NCBI RefSeq assembly: GCF_963576615.1
Contig: NC_088709.1
Location: 23,018,243 to 23,082,242 of the forward strand
Length of the DNA stretch: 64,000 bases
Direction of reading: 5' to 3'
From: Watersipora subatra
Taxonomy: Eukaryota > Bryozoa > Gymnolaemata > Cheilostomatida > Watersiporidae
A program made the position numbers and the translations under genes. This document shows positions 24,000 through 35,569 of the stretch, one piece after another. Within the stretch, counting starts at the first letter, position 1, and each line of letters starts with the position of its first letter. The notes under the pieces are model-generated. The model had not been told where the DNA came from. It made no database searches and saw nothing but the letters and a program-made list of their open reading frames with translations.

Positions 24000-24123
24000 A
24001 TGGAAGCGGCTAGTGCAGCCCTGACTAGTAGCGACTTGCGTCGTGAGCAAACAGTCGATGGACATCCAGCAGACAAAGAGGACAGCGAAGATGAGTGGGA
24101 GGATTTGACATATTATGCCGATG
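24000..24123 (+). CDS. ATG4: ATG4 exon 1: N-terminus with LIR-like motif
   Basis: 41 codons plus one base. Acidic run EDSEDEWEDLTYYADG with W33-E-D-L36, preceded by acidic residues and Ser29. Donor gtaagc. Confidence 0.85.
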
Positions 24124-27100
24124 GTAAGCATACGTAGTCTATGTAAGCATGGCTCATAAGTCAGCGTAAACTAGGGGAAAACGAGCTTTTAAGGAACATT
24201 CATATCAGCTCATGAATGAGTTTTCAAGTTTATCCATGTGTCTGCTATGACCATAAGATCTAACTATGATCTTATATAGAGACAGTAATACGGGAATATG
24301 CTGAAAGAACAACGGATGGATAAGGAGTCATTCCTATTGCAAGAGATCTCCTGTTGTGTTTCTGTATAAAGGCTGTATAAGCCTGGTTCTCACACAATGC
24401 CATTTTAATGCCACTTCAATGATATTGTTGTTTAGAACAGTATGTGGTGGTTTTATCACTAATCTCAATACCATCTATAAAAACAGCTACAGTACAAGGT
24501 TGAAGGTCATTACAGTGCCTCAGGATGATTCACCTCCGCCATTAGAGGTGTCGTTTGTTGTCACCAATGTTCATAGTGGGATCGGCACGAGCAATAATTT
24601 GTCCGCCCGTTCCTGTTTTCGTTGTATGGCAGCCATACATTCATTACGCTAACGTTGACATTTGAGTCTCGTCAGTATTAGGGTCGACCAGAGTAAACTA
24701 GGCCTTTGGTATTGATCATGGCTGCAACTAACCGTCTCGAAATCATGGTTAACTTTTCTGCCATTTCACATGAACATTGGTACAAGTCCCTAGAGCTACT
24801 CAGAAATATAAGTTTGCACTGACAGACACGTTCGTATCAGTGGGCAGTCACAGCAGTTGATTAGAAATACATTCTATATTTTAGTACACAGTTATTATTT
24901 AGCATATCTCTCTGTCTGAGCACATCTTGCGGTCGGAGCATATCTCGCTGTCTAAGCATATGACGCTGTGTTGCCAGGGTTGTTAGTAGGGAGTGAAATG
25001 ATTCTCTCACATGTGCAGCTCTTAAATAGGAACTTGCACAGAATTTAGTATATGATCAAAAAGTGTCGGAATTTTTCTATCGTTTGCGATTGTTTTTGAT
25101 GTTTGAGGTGATCTGACTGCCAGGATGTTTCAAGATTAAAAATGACGAAACTTGTTGGCAGTTAAAATGCTCAGATCTAGCGAAAGCTTAAAAATGACAT
25201 CTATAACAGTTGCAAAGAGATCAACAGAATAGAGACGCGTAACCTTGAAACTGTATGCTGTATGTTATGTTATGTTATGCTGTAACTTGAACGCAATAGC
25301 CAAGATCTACTATAGCAATTATAACAACTAGTGACATCATTTCACACGTATTTTTTTCTGGGCGTTTTGGCAGCGATCAGGTTGTGTTGATTTTAATTTT
25401 GAAACATCCTGGCAGTCAGATCACCTCAAAAATCAAAAACAATCGCAAACGATAGAACAAAAATAGAATTTTTGTTCAAGTTTATTTTTGCATTACCATA
25501 AACATTATTGATGTTATATATTGTAGTCTATGGTTGAAATATAAGAAATAGAATAATGTATTCTCTCAACTGTCTGACTAGTGCATGGTAAACACATTAG
25601 GCTGACTTGAAGTCATTGCATTTTGACAAAAGAGCTTACATTATGACCCTTTGCACTCTAGATGCAGGGCTACATGTGAAATGTTTCATGCCAGCAGGAT
25701 TGGTGTTCAGCTTTTGTAATACAATGGCTGTGTTTGTAGGGATGACATTAGGGGGATTCACAATATTGAATGGTCCCGTATCGCCACCGCCTCCAGGACC
25801 GCCAATTAGGAATTATTTGAGAAGGGACGTAGACCCTGAGCCCCCCAAGACTTCTGAAAAAGTCAAATCTCGACTTACTCATTTTATGCACAAAGTGCAG
25901 TACAGGTGGCGGCTCAACATTGAGAGCAGTTTCAGTAAAAAGAAGGCTATTTTTTTACTCAGGTATTATTGCGTTTTCCTATTTGCCCTGACTCATTCAC
26001 TTATTCATTGTAGCTGAAATGTCATCTGCAATGCAGACATGATGTGTTACACATACAACCATATACAATCTCAACATATACATGTTGCGGTTTAACAAGG
26101 GCACTTTGTTCAAAAAGATAAGGATTTCTATGCCAGAGGTCATGGAAATCATTCAGAATTACTCAAATCGCAATGAAGTGTGAGAAATGTTCAAAATGGA
26201 ATACCTTGCGTAGTTATTCCTTGTACATCATTCGCAAGAGGCATTTTCATCTATCGCAAGCATCGAATATTTGGTAAACACTTGCGAGTAAGTAAACTCG
26301 CTTGACTTACGCAACATTTCTGTATTCATCTTGCAGATGAGAAAAACTCGTAGATTAACCGCATCATTGAAACTTCGTGAATGAAAGGTTTCCAATAGTC
26401 TTGCAATCTTAGAGAATCTGAGAAGTTAACTTGATGCACTTTTGTGTTTCTCGTAACTAACATTACCCGCTGTAATAGTCATCTCTTATTAACTGACTTC
26501 TCTGTTCTTTAGATTTTTAAGTGTCAAAAGACAGTTTAGAGGCGTAGTGCTCAGCGATCTACCTGTGTATAAGCATCAATTTTTTCTTTAGGCTGAAGCA
26601 CGCTGGGTAAATATCGAGCGAATCTGTGGGTGCTGCTGCTGACACAGCGGAGTCACGCGCGTTGAATATTAGCGAATTCTTGTGTATAAAGAATGTTCGG
26701 TATTTCACTTGTCGCTTGATCATGATTGTTTAGCTGATCAAAAAAAAGTATGTTTTAAAATGAAACTCAAAAGACATTGAAATAAAGTGGATCAACTTTT
26801 AACATATACTTCATCACTATAAAATAATGTAGTTCCATTCTGAATAAAAACAGAGTTCTTTATAAAATAATTAAAAATTGATACTAAAAAATATACAACT
26901 TTCATTACACAATTGTCGTAGCAAAGGTGGACTTCTGTAAATGTCAAGGACAAAGATACTTACTCACGTTTGATACCTCAAGTGTGCTTCGTAATTTGCA
27001 AAGCAACTGTTGTAAGGCCTGCATTAAGTCTAGCGTTACACAACAATTCTTATATACGCTTGTTACTCGCAAATTCGTATCGAGTGTGTCATGCTTGTGA

Positions 27101-30100
27101 AAGATGGGAACGGCACTTTTGAATGATGTTCTTTAAAATACCGCGCAAGCTATTCCATTTCAAACATTTTCCATACTTCATTCATTCCTATTTTGATTTA
27201 ACTAGACATGAGTGTGCTGCTATGACCTTTGGCATAGAGTTACTTTTGTTTTAATAAAGGGCCCGTATTTATCCGCAATATGCGAATGTCCATTGAAATA
27301 TCGATATTATAAATCACGTGTAAGACCAACCAATGACAGACTGTTATTGCTGTCACAGCGTTCTACTTATCGCATGTAACTCAATGTACCCACAATTTCA
27401 AATCTGCATAGTCCACACGATGGGAACATAGTGATAGTGAAGTACATCATAGCGAGTTATCCACTCTTTTCCCAATAATAGTTCGGATGAAAAAGAAGGC
27501 ATTTTTGTGATTTTCTACTTCGTAAAAATAGTAGCACTTTGGGATATGTTCATGAGTTATTTATTGTTCTGCTTAATGATTAAGACTGCTGAATCATCAT
27601 CTGTTTGCAGTAAATGTTACGACTGTCACCTCATCGTCTGTTTGCAGTAAATGTTACTACTGTCGCCTCATTGTCTGTTTGCAGTAAATGTTATGACTGT
27701 CGCCTTATCGTCTGCTTGCAGTAAATGTTATGACTGTCGTCTCATCATCTGTTTGCAGTAAATGTTACGACTGTCAACTCATCGTCTGTTTGCAGTAAAT
27801 GTTACTACTGTCGCCTCATTGTCTGTTTGCAGTAAATGTTATGACTGTCGCCTTATCGTCTGCTTGCAGTAAATGTTATGACTGTCGTCTCATCATCTGT
27901 TTGCAGTAAATGTTACGACTGTCAACTCATCGTCTGTTTGCAGTAAATGTTACAACTGTCGTCTCATCATCTGTTTGCAGTAAATGTTGCGACTGTCGCC
28001 TCATCGTTTGTTTGCAGTAAATGTTACTACTGTCGACTCGTCATCTGTTTTCAGTAAGTGTTACGACTGTCACCTCATCTATTTGCAGTAAATTTTACTA
28101 CTGTCGACTCATCATCTGTTTTCAGCAAATGTTTCGACTGTCGCCTCATCATCTGTTTGCAGTAAATGTTACGACTGTCGACTCATCGTCTATTTGCAGT
28201 AAATGGTTTGACTGTCATCTCACGTCTGTTTGCAATAAATGTCAAGACTGCCGACTCATCGTCTGTTTGCAGGAAATGTTACGACTCATCGTCTGTTTGC
28301 AGTAAATGTTACGACTCATCGTCTGTTTGCAGTAAATATTATGACTGTCATCTGTTTTAGTAAATGTTACGACTGTCGCCTGGCTAAAGAGGAGGGAGGT
28401 CAAGCTGCTGTTCAGCAAACCCTTTCCGAGTTTAAACAGGACTTTACGAGTCGCATATGGATAACATACCGGGAAGGTTTTCACAGAATATCTGGCTCCC
28501 TTCTCACTAGCGATTCAGGTTGGGGGTGTATGGTTCGTGCCGCACAGATGATACTTGCTCAGGCTATGGTTGTACACTTTCTAGGGAGAGACTGGAACAT
28601 GTTCGGTGAACAGGTCGGTGGCTCATGATTATGTTGTTGATTACTTTGTGTCGGATAGTTCCTAATTAGTTATTGGCAATTATAGATAATCGTGTTCAAT
28701 ACTCAAAAGTATTTATTGCTGCACTAGTTATACGTAGGTAGTCTGTCTGACTCAATTTACTTATGTGTATGTCGCTCAGTGTTCAGGTTGCTTGTCCTTC
28801 ATGTTGGTTTTCATTGAAATATTTATCGAAACGGTCTTTTCAAATTGTTCATCTTTTCCTACGTTGCCTTGAGAAGGAAGAGTTATCTTCTGTTGTAGTC
28901 AGACTTCTCTAGGATTATGCATAAGGAGATTATTCGCTGGTTCGGTGACCAGCCAGTGCAGACATCTCCCTTCTCCCTTCACAGATTGGTGGCCATAGCT
29001 AAGTCTATAGACCGTAAACCAGGTGGGTGTGGGTAACGCTAAGTTCAGTGGATACAGTCAGCTGTAAGATGTACATAAACCTAGGGTAGATCGGATGTCT
29101 GTTTTGTACACACGTACGGTCAAACCTAGCTTTACGATCATCCGAACGAATTTTTCGACGTGCAGTAATAAATTTAAATGATCATTTGTTTCAATGTCTG
29201 ATGCAGTCTCCAGTTTACTGTAATGATGCAGTTTATAAATCACTGCATGTTTTTCACAGAGTAATGCATTTTCTATGTTATATGTGTAATGTTATGTTAT
29301 ATGTAATGCTATACATAATCAGCTGAAATACTTATCTAAGTTTCTAATGAATAAATAAAAATTTCAAATAAGTTAAAGTTTTCAATAAATGACATAAATA
29401 TAATGTTTCTTATAAGTATATTTAACGCGACACGCGACGAGTTTGAGCTAGAAAAAAATATTGGAACAAATTGATATTGTAAGTAAAGATTGCATGGTAA
29501 GTAAATATTGCATTGTAAGTAAATATTGTATTGTAAGTAAATATTGCATGGTAAGTAAATATTGTATTGTAAGTAAATATTGTATTGTAAGTAAATATTG
29601 TATTGTAAGTAAAGATTGCATGGTAAGTAAAGATTGTATGGTAAGTAAATATTGCATTGTAAGTAAAGATTGCATGGTAAGTAAATATTGCATTGTAAGT
29701 AAAGATTGCATGGTAAGTAAATATTGCATGGTAAGTAAATATTGCATTGTAAGTAAATATTGTATTGTAAGTAAATATTGTATTGTAAGTAAATATTGCA
29801 TGATAAGTAAATATTGTATTGTAAGTAAATATTGTATTGTAAGTAAATATTGTATTGTAAGTAAAGATTGCTTGGTAAGTAAAGATTGCATGGTAAGTAA
29901 ATATTGCATTGTAAGTAAAGATTGCATGGTAAGTAAATATTGCATTGTAAGTAAAGATTGCATGGTAAGTAAATATTGCATTGTAAGTAAAGATTGCATG
30001 GTAAGTAAATATTGGAGCATAAATAATGTATTCTTATACCCATTGTCTCTTTCTCTTGACAATGACTGTAAACCAAGCGGTTTGTTCTACACTCTATGCA

Positions 30101-32509
30101 TCTGGTGCTATGGCAACAGCTAAATCAAGCCTATGTACCTATAGCTGTACACAAACTCAGCTTGGGTAACCATTAACTAATTTGGGTTTTCTATTAATTC
30201 TTTACAGCTTGACATGATTTTTCAGATGTTTTATGAACAGCGAGAAAATAAAATCGCTCTTTGGCAGCATGAGTTTTTATAATGAAATTAGCACGGAGAG
30301 AAAAAAGGCTGGATTGAATAGATCCGTGTGCATGTCCACTCCCTCAGTGAATCCTTCATTCCGAGTCTAACGAATCACAAGGGCTGTATGTCTGTCATGA
30401 TAATCTCTTCTATGCATGACTAGTCTGAACAGGTGCCCCGTTTTTTTCTTGCAGGCGATTGGTATGGACCAGCATGCGTTGCTGGCCTCTTAGCCAAGGC
30501 CTCACAAATAGCGTCAGATTTTGTCCCGGTGCTCAATGAAGTTTGTGTGTATGTTGGATATGATGGTGCTATTTATAAACAAGATGTCATTGATTTGGCA
30601 ACCGGTGGTAAGTGGCCTGACTCGGTGTTATGTTTTTGACACTTCTAGATCAGGTGTGAGAATGGAAGTCATTGACTTTCCTAACAGGTTTTTATTAACA
30701 TCCAACATTCAATAACTGCGTTATTAAAAACTGACCTCGGGTTGTGATTTTGTTCATTGGAATAAACTAAGCATATAATCACGGATATTTTGGGTTTTTT
30801 TACCGAATATTACACTGATATGGTATAAGAGTTCTGGTCATGTGATCACTAAAACTCTTCTTTTTGTATCTGAGCCATGAAAACATCCATAGTATATATA
30901 TAAATTTATATATATATATTTATGTATATAAATTTATATAATATTATATTAAGTTATATATATATATAATTTAAGATATATATAAATTTATGTATATAAA
31001 TATATAAATTTGACAAATATGGCTTAGCCCGAGTTAACCGCTGCACATAAGATACTCTATGTTAATTTATAACCTGCGAGCGCTGTGCCAGTTACTATTT
31101 TATTTATATTCATTTTACAGTCTGACAAATTTTTTTAGGTTATATTAAGAATGCCTGTGAAATAGTTATTTGAATGTGTCCGTATCTCTAATATGACAGC
31201 CTTACTCGGTCTCAACCATAGACCTATTAACTATACAGTATAGTAATAGTATAGTTAATAGGTCTATGGTCTCAACACTGAGCTTCCTATGACTGGCAAT
31301 GACAATCTCGCACTCCTTTGTTTTGAATGCAATGAGAAAGGTTCAAAACGTAATGAAAAACAGCCGTATTTGGAATATATGAAAACGATATGTTCTTGGA
31401 AGATCATTTTAAGAAAAGTCTAATGGTCCTAAACTTTTTTCGTGTCTTTTCTTTGCAATTATCCGATCAAAAGTTGGTTCCTTGTGGGTGAGTGATATAC
31501 TCAGATCGTTTTTAGTATTGATGGTGTTATGATATTTATTTTTGATATAAAAAAGATTTTGATAAGCAAGCTTTTGCGATAATAAATATGCCTTCTTCTG
31601 CTTCACGTTTGATTCTTGCAACCCCATAAACAGCAGCTCGCGCCCCTTAGGGGTGTGATCGAAAAGTCCTGTACTAGAGTTATTAACCGTTTGGGACAGT
31701 GTGTTGTTACTAGTAGAAATTAGTTCTGTCATTGTTATAACCATTGTACTTAACTATGATTTAGTGACGACTGACCAGTCTCCCCTCTCAACTTTACAAT
31801 CTTCAAATCCAGAATGGAAGGCTGTAGTTATTCTCATTCCTCTTGCGTTGGGATTCGATGATAGTATATGTCCAACAGTTATACCATGTTTGAAAGGTAT
31901 GCAGAGTTTTCTCCACCTAGTTTCTTGCCTGACTGTTCGTTTGCTTATTGTGTTCATAGATGAGCACATTTACTGACAGCGTTGCTGCTCCTTCTTATCC
32001 CTTACATTATTGTGGTTTAGCCGTTTGTCTTTAGTTTTGTCAACTAGGTTGCTATTGTTAGCGAGGAACTCTCATTTTCCTAGTATTATGTATTTAGCTA
32101 CTGAAAAGGTGTTTTTTTCTTTTTAGCCCTGTTTGCTCTGGATAATTTTCTTGGAATCATTGGTGGCACCCCGAGGCACGCACTCTATTTGATAGGATTT
32201 CAAGGTGATAATGCCATCTACCTCGACCCACATTTCATGCAGGAAACTGTTGACATTTCTAAACGAGAATTTCCAGTTCTGACTTACCACTCCGTTTTTC
32301 CACGGAAAGTAGCTTTTACCAAGCTAGAGAGCAGTTGCGCTCTCGGCTTTTATTGTCGTACTAGGGAGGACTTTCAAAACTTTCAAGCGAAAGTCAATCC
32401 ATTGCTTTATCCTGCCGACGGGGAGCATAAACATCCGATATTCCAGGTATATGAAGGTTCTCGTATGGAACAGTACGCTGCTCGCACTACTGAGAAAGAT
32501 TTTTCTTAA
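24000..32509 (+). CDS. ATG4: Autophagy cysteine protease ATG4 (C/D type), 7 coding exons, complete
   Basis: Cytosolic protease that trims ATG8/LC3/GABARAP to expose the C-terminal Gly and later removes them from lipid. Exons: 24000–24123, 25740–25962, 28361–28613, 28899–29022, 30455–30607, 31765–31896, 32127–32509. Phases close to give 463 residues, close to human ATG4C/D. Catalytic triad: Cys172 in TSDSGWGCM, Asp370 and His372 in YLDPH. Other family blocks: GDWYGPA (242–248), IIGGTPRHALYLIGFQ, GFYCRTREDF. The insert and GDWYGP spacing fit the C/D branch. The N-terminus has an LC3-interaction-like DEWEDL. The start ATG follows an acceptor-like catag, so upstream non-coding exons are likely. 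The donor of exon 3 (gtcggt) is weak. Confidence 0.93.
24890..24970. repeat. ~24-bp degenerate tandem repeat
   Basis: About three copies of GAGCATATCTCGCTGTCT-like units in ATG4 intron 1. Confidence 0.6.
25068..25468. repeat. Long inverted repeat (ATG4 intron 1)
   Basis: Arms 25071–25142 and 25389–25460 are about 95% complementary over ~70 bases (shared GAGGTGATCTGACTGCCAGG), with ~245 bases between. It is either a MITE with long inverted ends or a transcribed hairpin. Confidence 0.85.
25740..25962 (+). CDS. ATG4: ATG4 exon 2
   Basis: Begins after tttgtag and includes a proline run (VSPPPPGPP), then KVQYRWRLNIESSFSKKKAI, which fits the 'KY.W….SFS' segment of ATG4C/D before the catalytic core. 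Ends in phase 2. Confidence 0.88.
27600..28360 (+). repeat. ~37-bp minisatellite made of the ATG4 exon 3 acceptor
   Basis: About 21 units, each ending CTGTTTGCAG followed by TAAATGTTACGACTGTCGCC. The last 20 bases are also the first 20 of exon 3 (28361–28380). Two of the last units are 30 bp. Units 2–5 and 6–9 repeat in the same order of variants, a 148-bp higher-order duplication. Confidence 0.96.
28361..28613 (+). CDS. ATG4: ATG4 exon 3: catalytic cysteine
   Basis: Starts KCYDCRLAKEEGG (compare GKCYHF in vertebrates). It carries FTSRIWITYREGF and SLLTSDSGWGCMVRAAQMIL with the nucleophile Cys172. Its acceptor and first ~20 bases are the template of the array at 27600–28360. Confidence 0.93.
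28899..29022 (+). CDS. ATG4: ATG4 exon 4
   Basis: Codes IIRWFGDQPVQTSPFSLHRL, the WF-D-P…FGLH block. I chose the acceptor gttgtag at 28898 because it alone gives the open phase-0 frame. Confidence 0.88.
29473..30013 (+). repeat. 18-bp minisatellite with a consensus 5' splice site per unit (ATG4 intron 4)
   Basis: About 30 units of GTAAGTAAATATTGCATT with variants A/G and C/T. GTAAGT is the metazoan donor consensus in the gene's sense direction. Open frames through it exist only because 18 is a multiple of three. Confidence 0.95.
30455..30607 (+). CDS. ATG4: ATG4 exon 5
   Basis: Acceptor tttcttgcag. Codes DWYGPACVAGLLAKASQIAS and VCVYVGYDGAIYKQDVIDL. Donor gtaagt, phase 1. Confidence 0.93.
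30890..31015. repeat. TA-rich low-complexity DNA (ATG4 intron 5)
   Basis: TATATAAATTTATATA-type runs. No gene. Confidence 0.85.
31215..31270. repeat. Perfect 22-bp inverted repeat (ATG4 intron 5)
   Basis: Arm ACCATAGACCTATTAACTAT(AC) at 31215–31236 and its exact complement at 31249–31270, with a 12-base loop. GGTCTCAAC occurs at both edges, like a target duplication. Confidence 0.9.
31765..31896 (+). CDS. ATG4: ATG4 exon 6
   Basis: Codes PEWKAVVILIPLALGFDDSI, matching 'W K.VVILVPVRLGGE'. The acceptor gatttag at 31764 is inferred from phase. Confidence 0.85.
32127..32509 (+). CDS. ATG4: ATG4 exon 7: Asp and His of the triad, stop codon
   Basis: Acceptor tttttag. Codes LGIIGGTPRHALYLIGFQGD and NAIYLDPHF (Asp370, His372). 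It ends EKDFS-stop and lacks the C-terminal F-type LIR known from human ATG4B. Confidence 0.94.
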
Positions 32510-32847
32510 CCAACACTGCATCCCTCGCCAAATTCATTTCATTGTGCATGATAATAGCTACGGCCCTATAAAATCTGGAGCTTTAACCTACATCTGTATA
32601 TATGTACATGTTTACTGTTTGAATCTGTTGCTAAAAGCTTCACTATATGTCGATAGTTGTGTTTTTGATACTGCTGAGACCTTTGTATTCAAAGTCAGCA
32701 GTACCTCCATTGCTAGCCAACCCTTTTTGTATTTCGGAATGTTTCAAGAGATACAAACATCTTATGTATGAGTTCTGGATATGTGTACATAAAAGCTTAG
32801 AACAACTCGTTTAAAAGTGCAGTTAATTTTCTAACACTTAGTCACAT

Positions 32848-32853
32848 AATAAA
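32848..32853 (+). terminator. Likely ATG4 polyadenylation signal
   Basis: AATAAA 339 bases after the stop codon and the first strong hexamer in an AT-rich 3' region. Confidence 0.55.
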
Positions 32854-33377
32854 GAATTAATATATATTTTTGTAGCAATTCGTAATATTGCATATAAATT
32901 ATCATATTTATTCAGTTTGTATGTGTTAGCGTCTCATTCTTTTACATGCCTTACATTAAGTGGATTGTTTCATCTCTCTTTTATATCGTTTCAAATATAT
33001 TACAATATATCTTTTCATATATACTTCAACTTAACACAGATCGTATTACAAACTTACAAATCTTGCAGAAACAGCCATCTTACAATCAAAGCACAATATA
33101 CGAAGCTAGTCCACTCCCATATTCACTTATGTAAAGATCACCATATGACTAACTGAACGTTGTTTCAAGAACGTTGATACCCTGTATTAGGTGTTACCTT
33201 ACAATGTACCTTACTAGTTGTATTAATATTAGGTTAGGATACCTGTATCTGACCTAGTAATTTGGTTAACTTGCTATAAAAAAATACCTTGAAGTTATAT
33301 CTATATCATTAAAAGCAATGCATTTTATTTAATTTCTCGCAGTAACTTCGGCATTTTTTTTATATTTATTTGGATAG

Positions 33378-34003
33378 CCTTTATGTGGGTGGTCAAGAGA
33401 ATAGCCCTTATGTGGGTGGCCAATAGAATAGCCCTTATGTGGGTGGTCAAGAGAATAGCCCTTATGTGGGTGGTCAGGAGAATAGCCCTTATGTGGTTGG
33501 TCAAGAGAATAGCCCTTATGTGGGTGGTCAAGAGAATAGCCCGTATGTGGGTGGTCAAGAGAATAGCCCTTATGTGGTTGGTCAAGAGAATAGCCCTTAT
33601 GTGGTTGGGCATGAGAATAACCCTTATGCGGGTGGTCAAGAGAATAGCCCTTATGTGGTTAGTCAAGAGAATAGCCCCTATGTGGTTAGTCAAGAGAATA
33701 GCCCTTATGTGGGTGGTCAAGAGAATAGCCCTTATGTGGGTAGTCAAGAGAATAGCCCTTATGTGGTTGGTCAGGAGAATAGCCCTTATGTGGGTGGTCA
33801 AGAGAATAGCTCTTATGTGGGGGGTCAAAAGAATAGCCCTTATGTGGTTGGTCAAGAGGATAGCCCTTATGTGGGTGGTCAAGAGAATAGCCCTTATGTG
33901 GGTGGTCAAGAGAATAGCCCTTATGTGGTTGGTCAGGAGAATAGCCCTTATGTGGGTGGTCAAGAGAATACCCTTTATGTGGTTAGTCAAGAGGCTAATT
34001 CTA
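33378..34003. repeat. 27-bp minisatellite
   Basis: About 23 units of GTCAAGAGAATAGCCCTTAT plus GTGGGTG. It is open in several frames on both strands because of its length, with no start, promoter or flanking exon to support a protein. Confidence 0.95.
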
Positions 34004-34049
34004 TTGAACCAGACTGAGTTTTGAAACAAAATATTTTTGGCGGTTTGGC

Positions 34050-34165
34050 TGAAGGCCTGGAGCATGTATGCCAAGCTTGGGTGAAATCGGCCAAAAAATA
34101 TGGAACCGCATAGCATTTACGCAGACAAACATACACACAATATGACAGTGTGGGGTTTTTAGCAT
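34050..34165 (+). repeat. Interspersed repeat, copy 1
   Basis: Shares the sequence type AAATC.G.CAAAAAAT.TGGAA and AGCATTTACGCAGACAAACA with 36605–36725 in the same orientation. Probably a SINE or MITE body. Confidence 0.6.
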
Positions 34166-34682
34166 AGATGTAAGGATTACAATGAAGAATCAACAAAAAG
34201 AGGTTCTTAGTCTAAGTTTATGTTAGATACATGTGAACAGAAGGACAGACTAGTAAGATGAGTGGTAGAGGGAGTTATAGAAATATGTCATGAAACTTAG
34301 TTAACTTACAGTAATTATGGTTTATTTTATTGTATTATGTTATCATTTTTACGCTTCAATTTTACCTGTTTTTGTATAAGAAACTGTAATGTTTGGATAA
34401 ACCTTTGTATGCTGAAAATAATTCCCAAAGTTTTTGTATGTCGAGTTGATCACAAGTGCTCAAGTACACGGGTTAGGATGGTACACAATCTCATGTTACC
34501 GTTATGCAAGCCGACACGAAACAGACCATGAAATATTTCAAATTCTAGAACATTTGTACAGAAGTTACAGTAAAAATTTAAAAAGCTGCATCAATTAGAA
34601 TTTTACACCTCTCAGAATTTTACATAAAAAACCTAAATTAGAACACACCCGCCCACTTTTTCAAAAATCTTCAATACTGACT

Positions 34683-35095
34683 GTGAATAAACTCTATAAA
34701 TTTCGAACTCTCATCGCGTCTCATCAATTATTCTACAGCCATAAATCACATCGCATTCATCAATATCCCACTCGCTGCTCTTCCTTAAATCTAAAGCTAC
34801 CTCCCTTTAAATCTGCTTCGGGTCATCGCAGAATGTCATACCAGCAGTCAGCACAATGGAACGCTCTGCCTGATGAACTGCGTAGGGTTGTGAGTATGCC
34901 CACTTTTAGACGTGCCCTCAAGCTGTACCTGTTGAGCGGTGACTAAATAGTTTCTGGCTGCTTGCTCTTAACTTGTGGCCCAGCGCCTTGACTAGCAATG
35001 CTACTGCGCAGTTTGGGCCTCATCATTATTTCTTTTCTTTTTCTTTTTTTTCTGTTTTCATACTTTTTGATGAAATAAAACAAACAAACAAACTA
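34683..35095 (+). mobile_element. 3' end of a non-LTR retrotransposon
   Basis: 87-codon frame ending RVVSMPTFRRALKLYLLSGD with QQSAQWNALPDELR upstream. This is the conserved 'A..WN.LP…F+..L+.YL' terminus of CR1/Jockey-like ORF2. An A-rich AAACAAACAAAC tail ends at about 35092. No reverse transcriptase core is left. Confidence 0.7.
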
Positions 35096-35569
35096 TTGGG
35101 CTTGTAATAGCTCAGAAATATTGGTCCACAGACTTACTGTGGCCCTGCAATGTTTAATACAGTAATTGAATGGATGGAAAGTCAAATAGAAGAGGTAAAG
35201 CTGGTCGATAAAGCCAAGGTTGCAGTTTTATAAAACTGTACCGCTTGTTAGACCACAGAGGTATCCAAATGAATAACAATCTTTATTCTCACTCATAGAG
35301 TTACTAGCATAACTCATCCCAACTTATCTCAAATGTCTCATACAAATGTTAATGTTCTGAATATGCTCTACTTAAGTCGTTATAGATATTGTTTTTGTAC
35401 AATCGGAAGGACTGGCTTGTCATCTCCAGCCCACTTACACACCACTTGTGCAACCCTTGTAAAAAAATAGTTCATTATGAAAATAATAGTGCTTTTAAAT
35501 ATAATTATATGTTACAGAGCTTGTTCAGTTACAATTCAGTTTTTTAAACAAGCAAAATTGATTGAATGA

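Noticed and set aside
27600..28360. CRISPR-like array or bacterial repeat
   Set aside because: Eukaryotic intron; repeats are directly tandem without unique spacers and match the adjoining exon boundary.
29336..30123. Open frames of 204–246 codons on both strands (KYCIVS / YLLTMQ repeats)
   Set aside because: Consequence of an 18-bp intronic repeat; both strands and several frames are open, with no coding signal.
33325..34116. Open frames of 192–263 codons on both strands
   Set aside because: Consequence of the 27-bp repeat; no promoter, exon or conserved domain.
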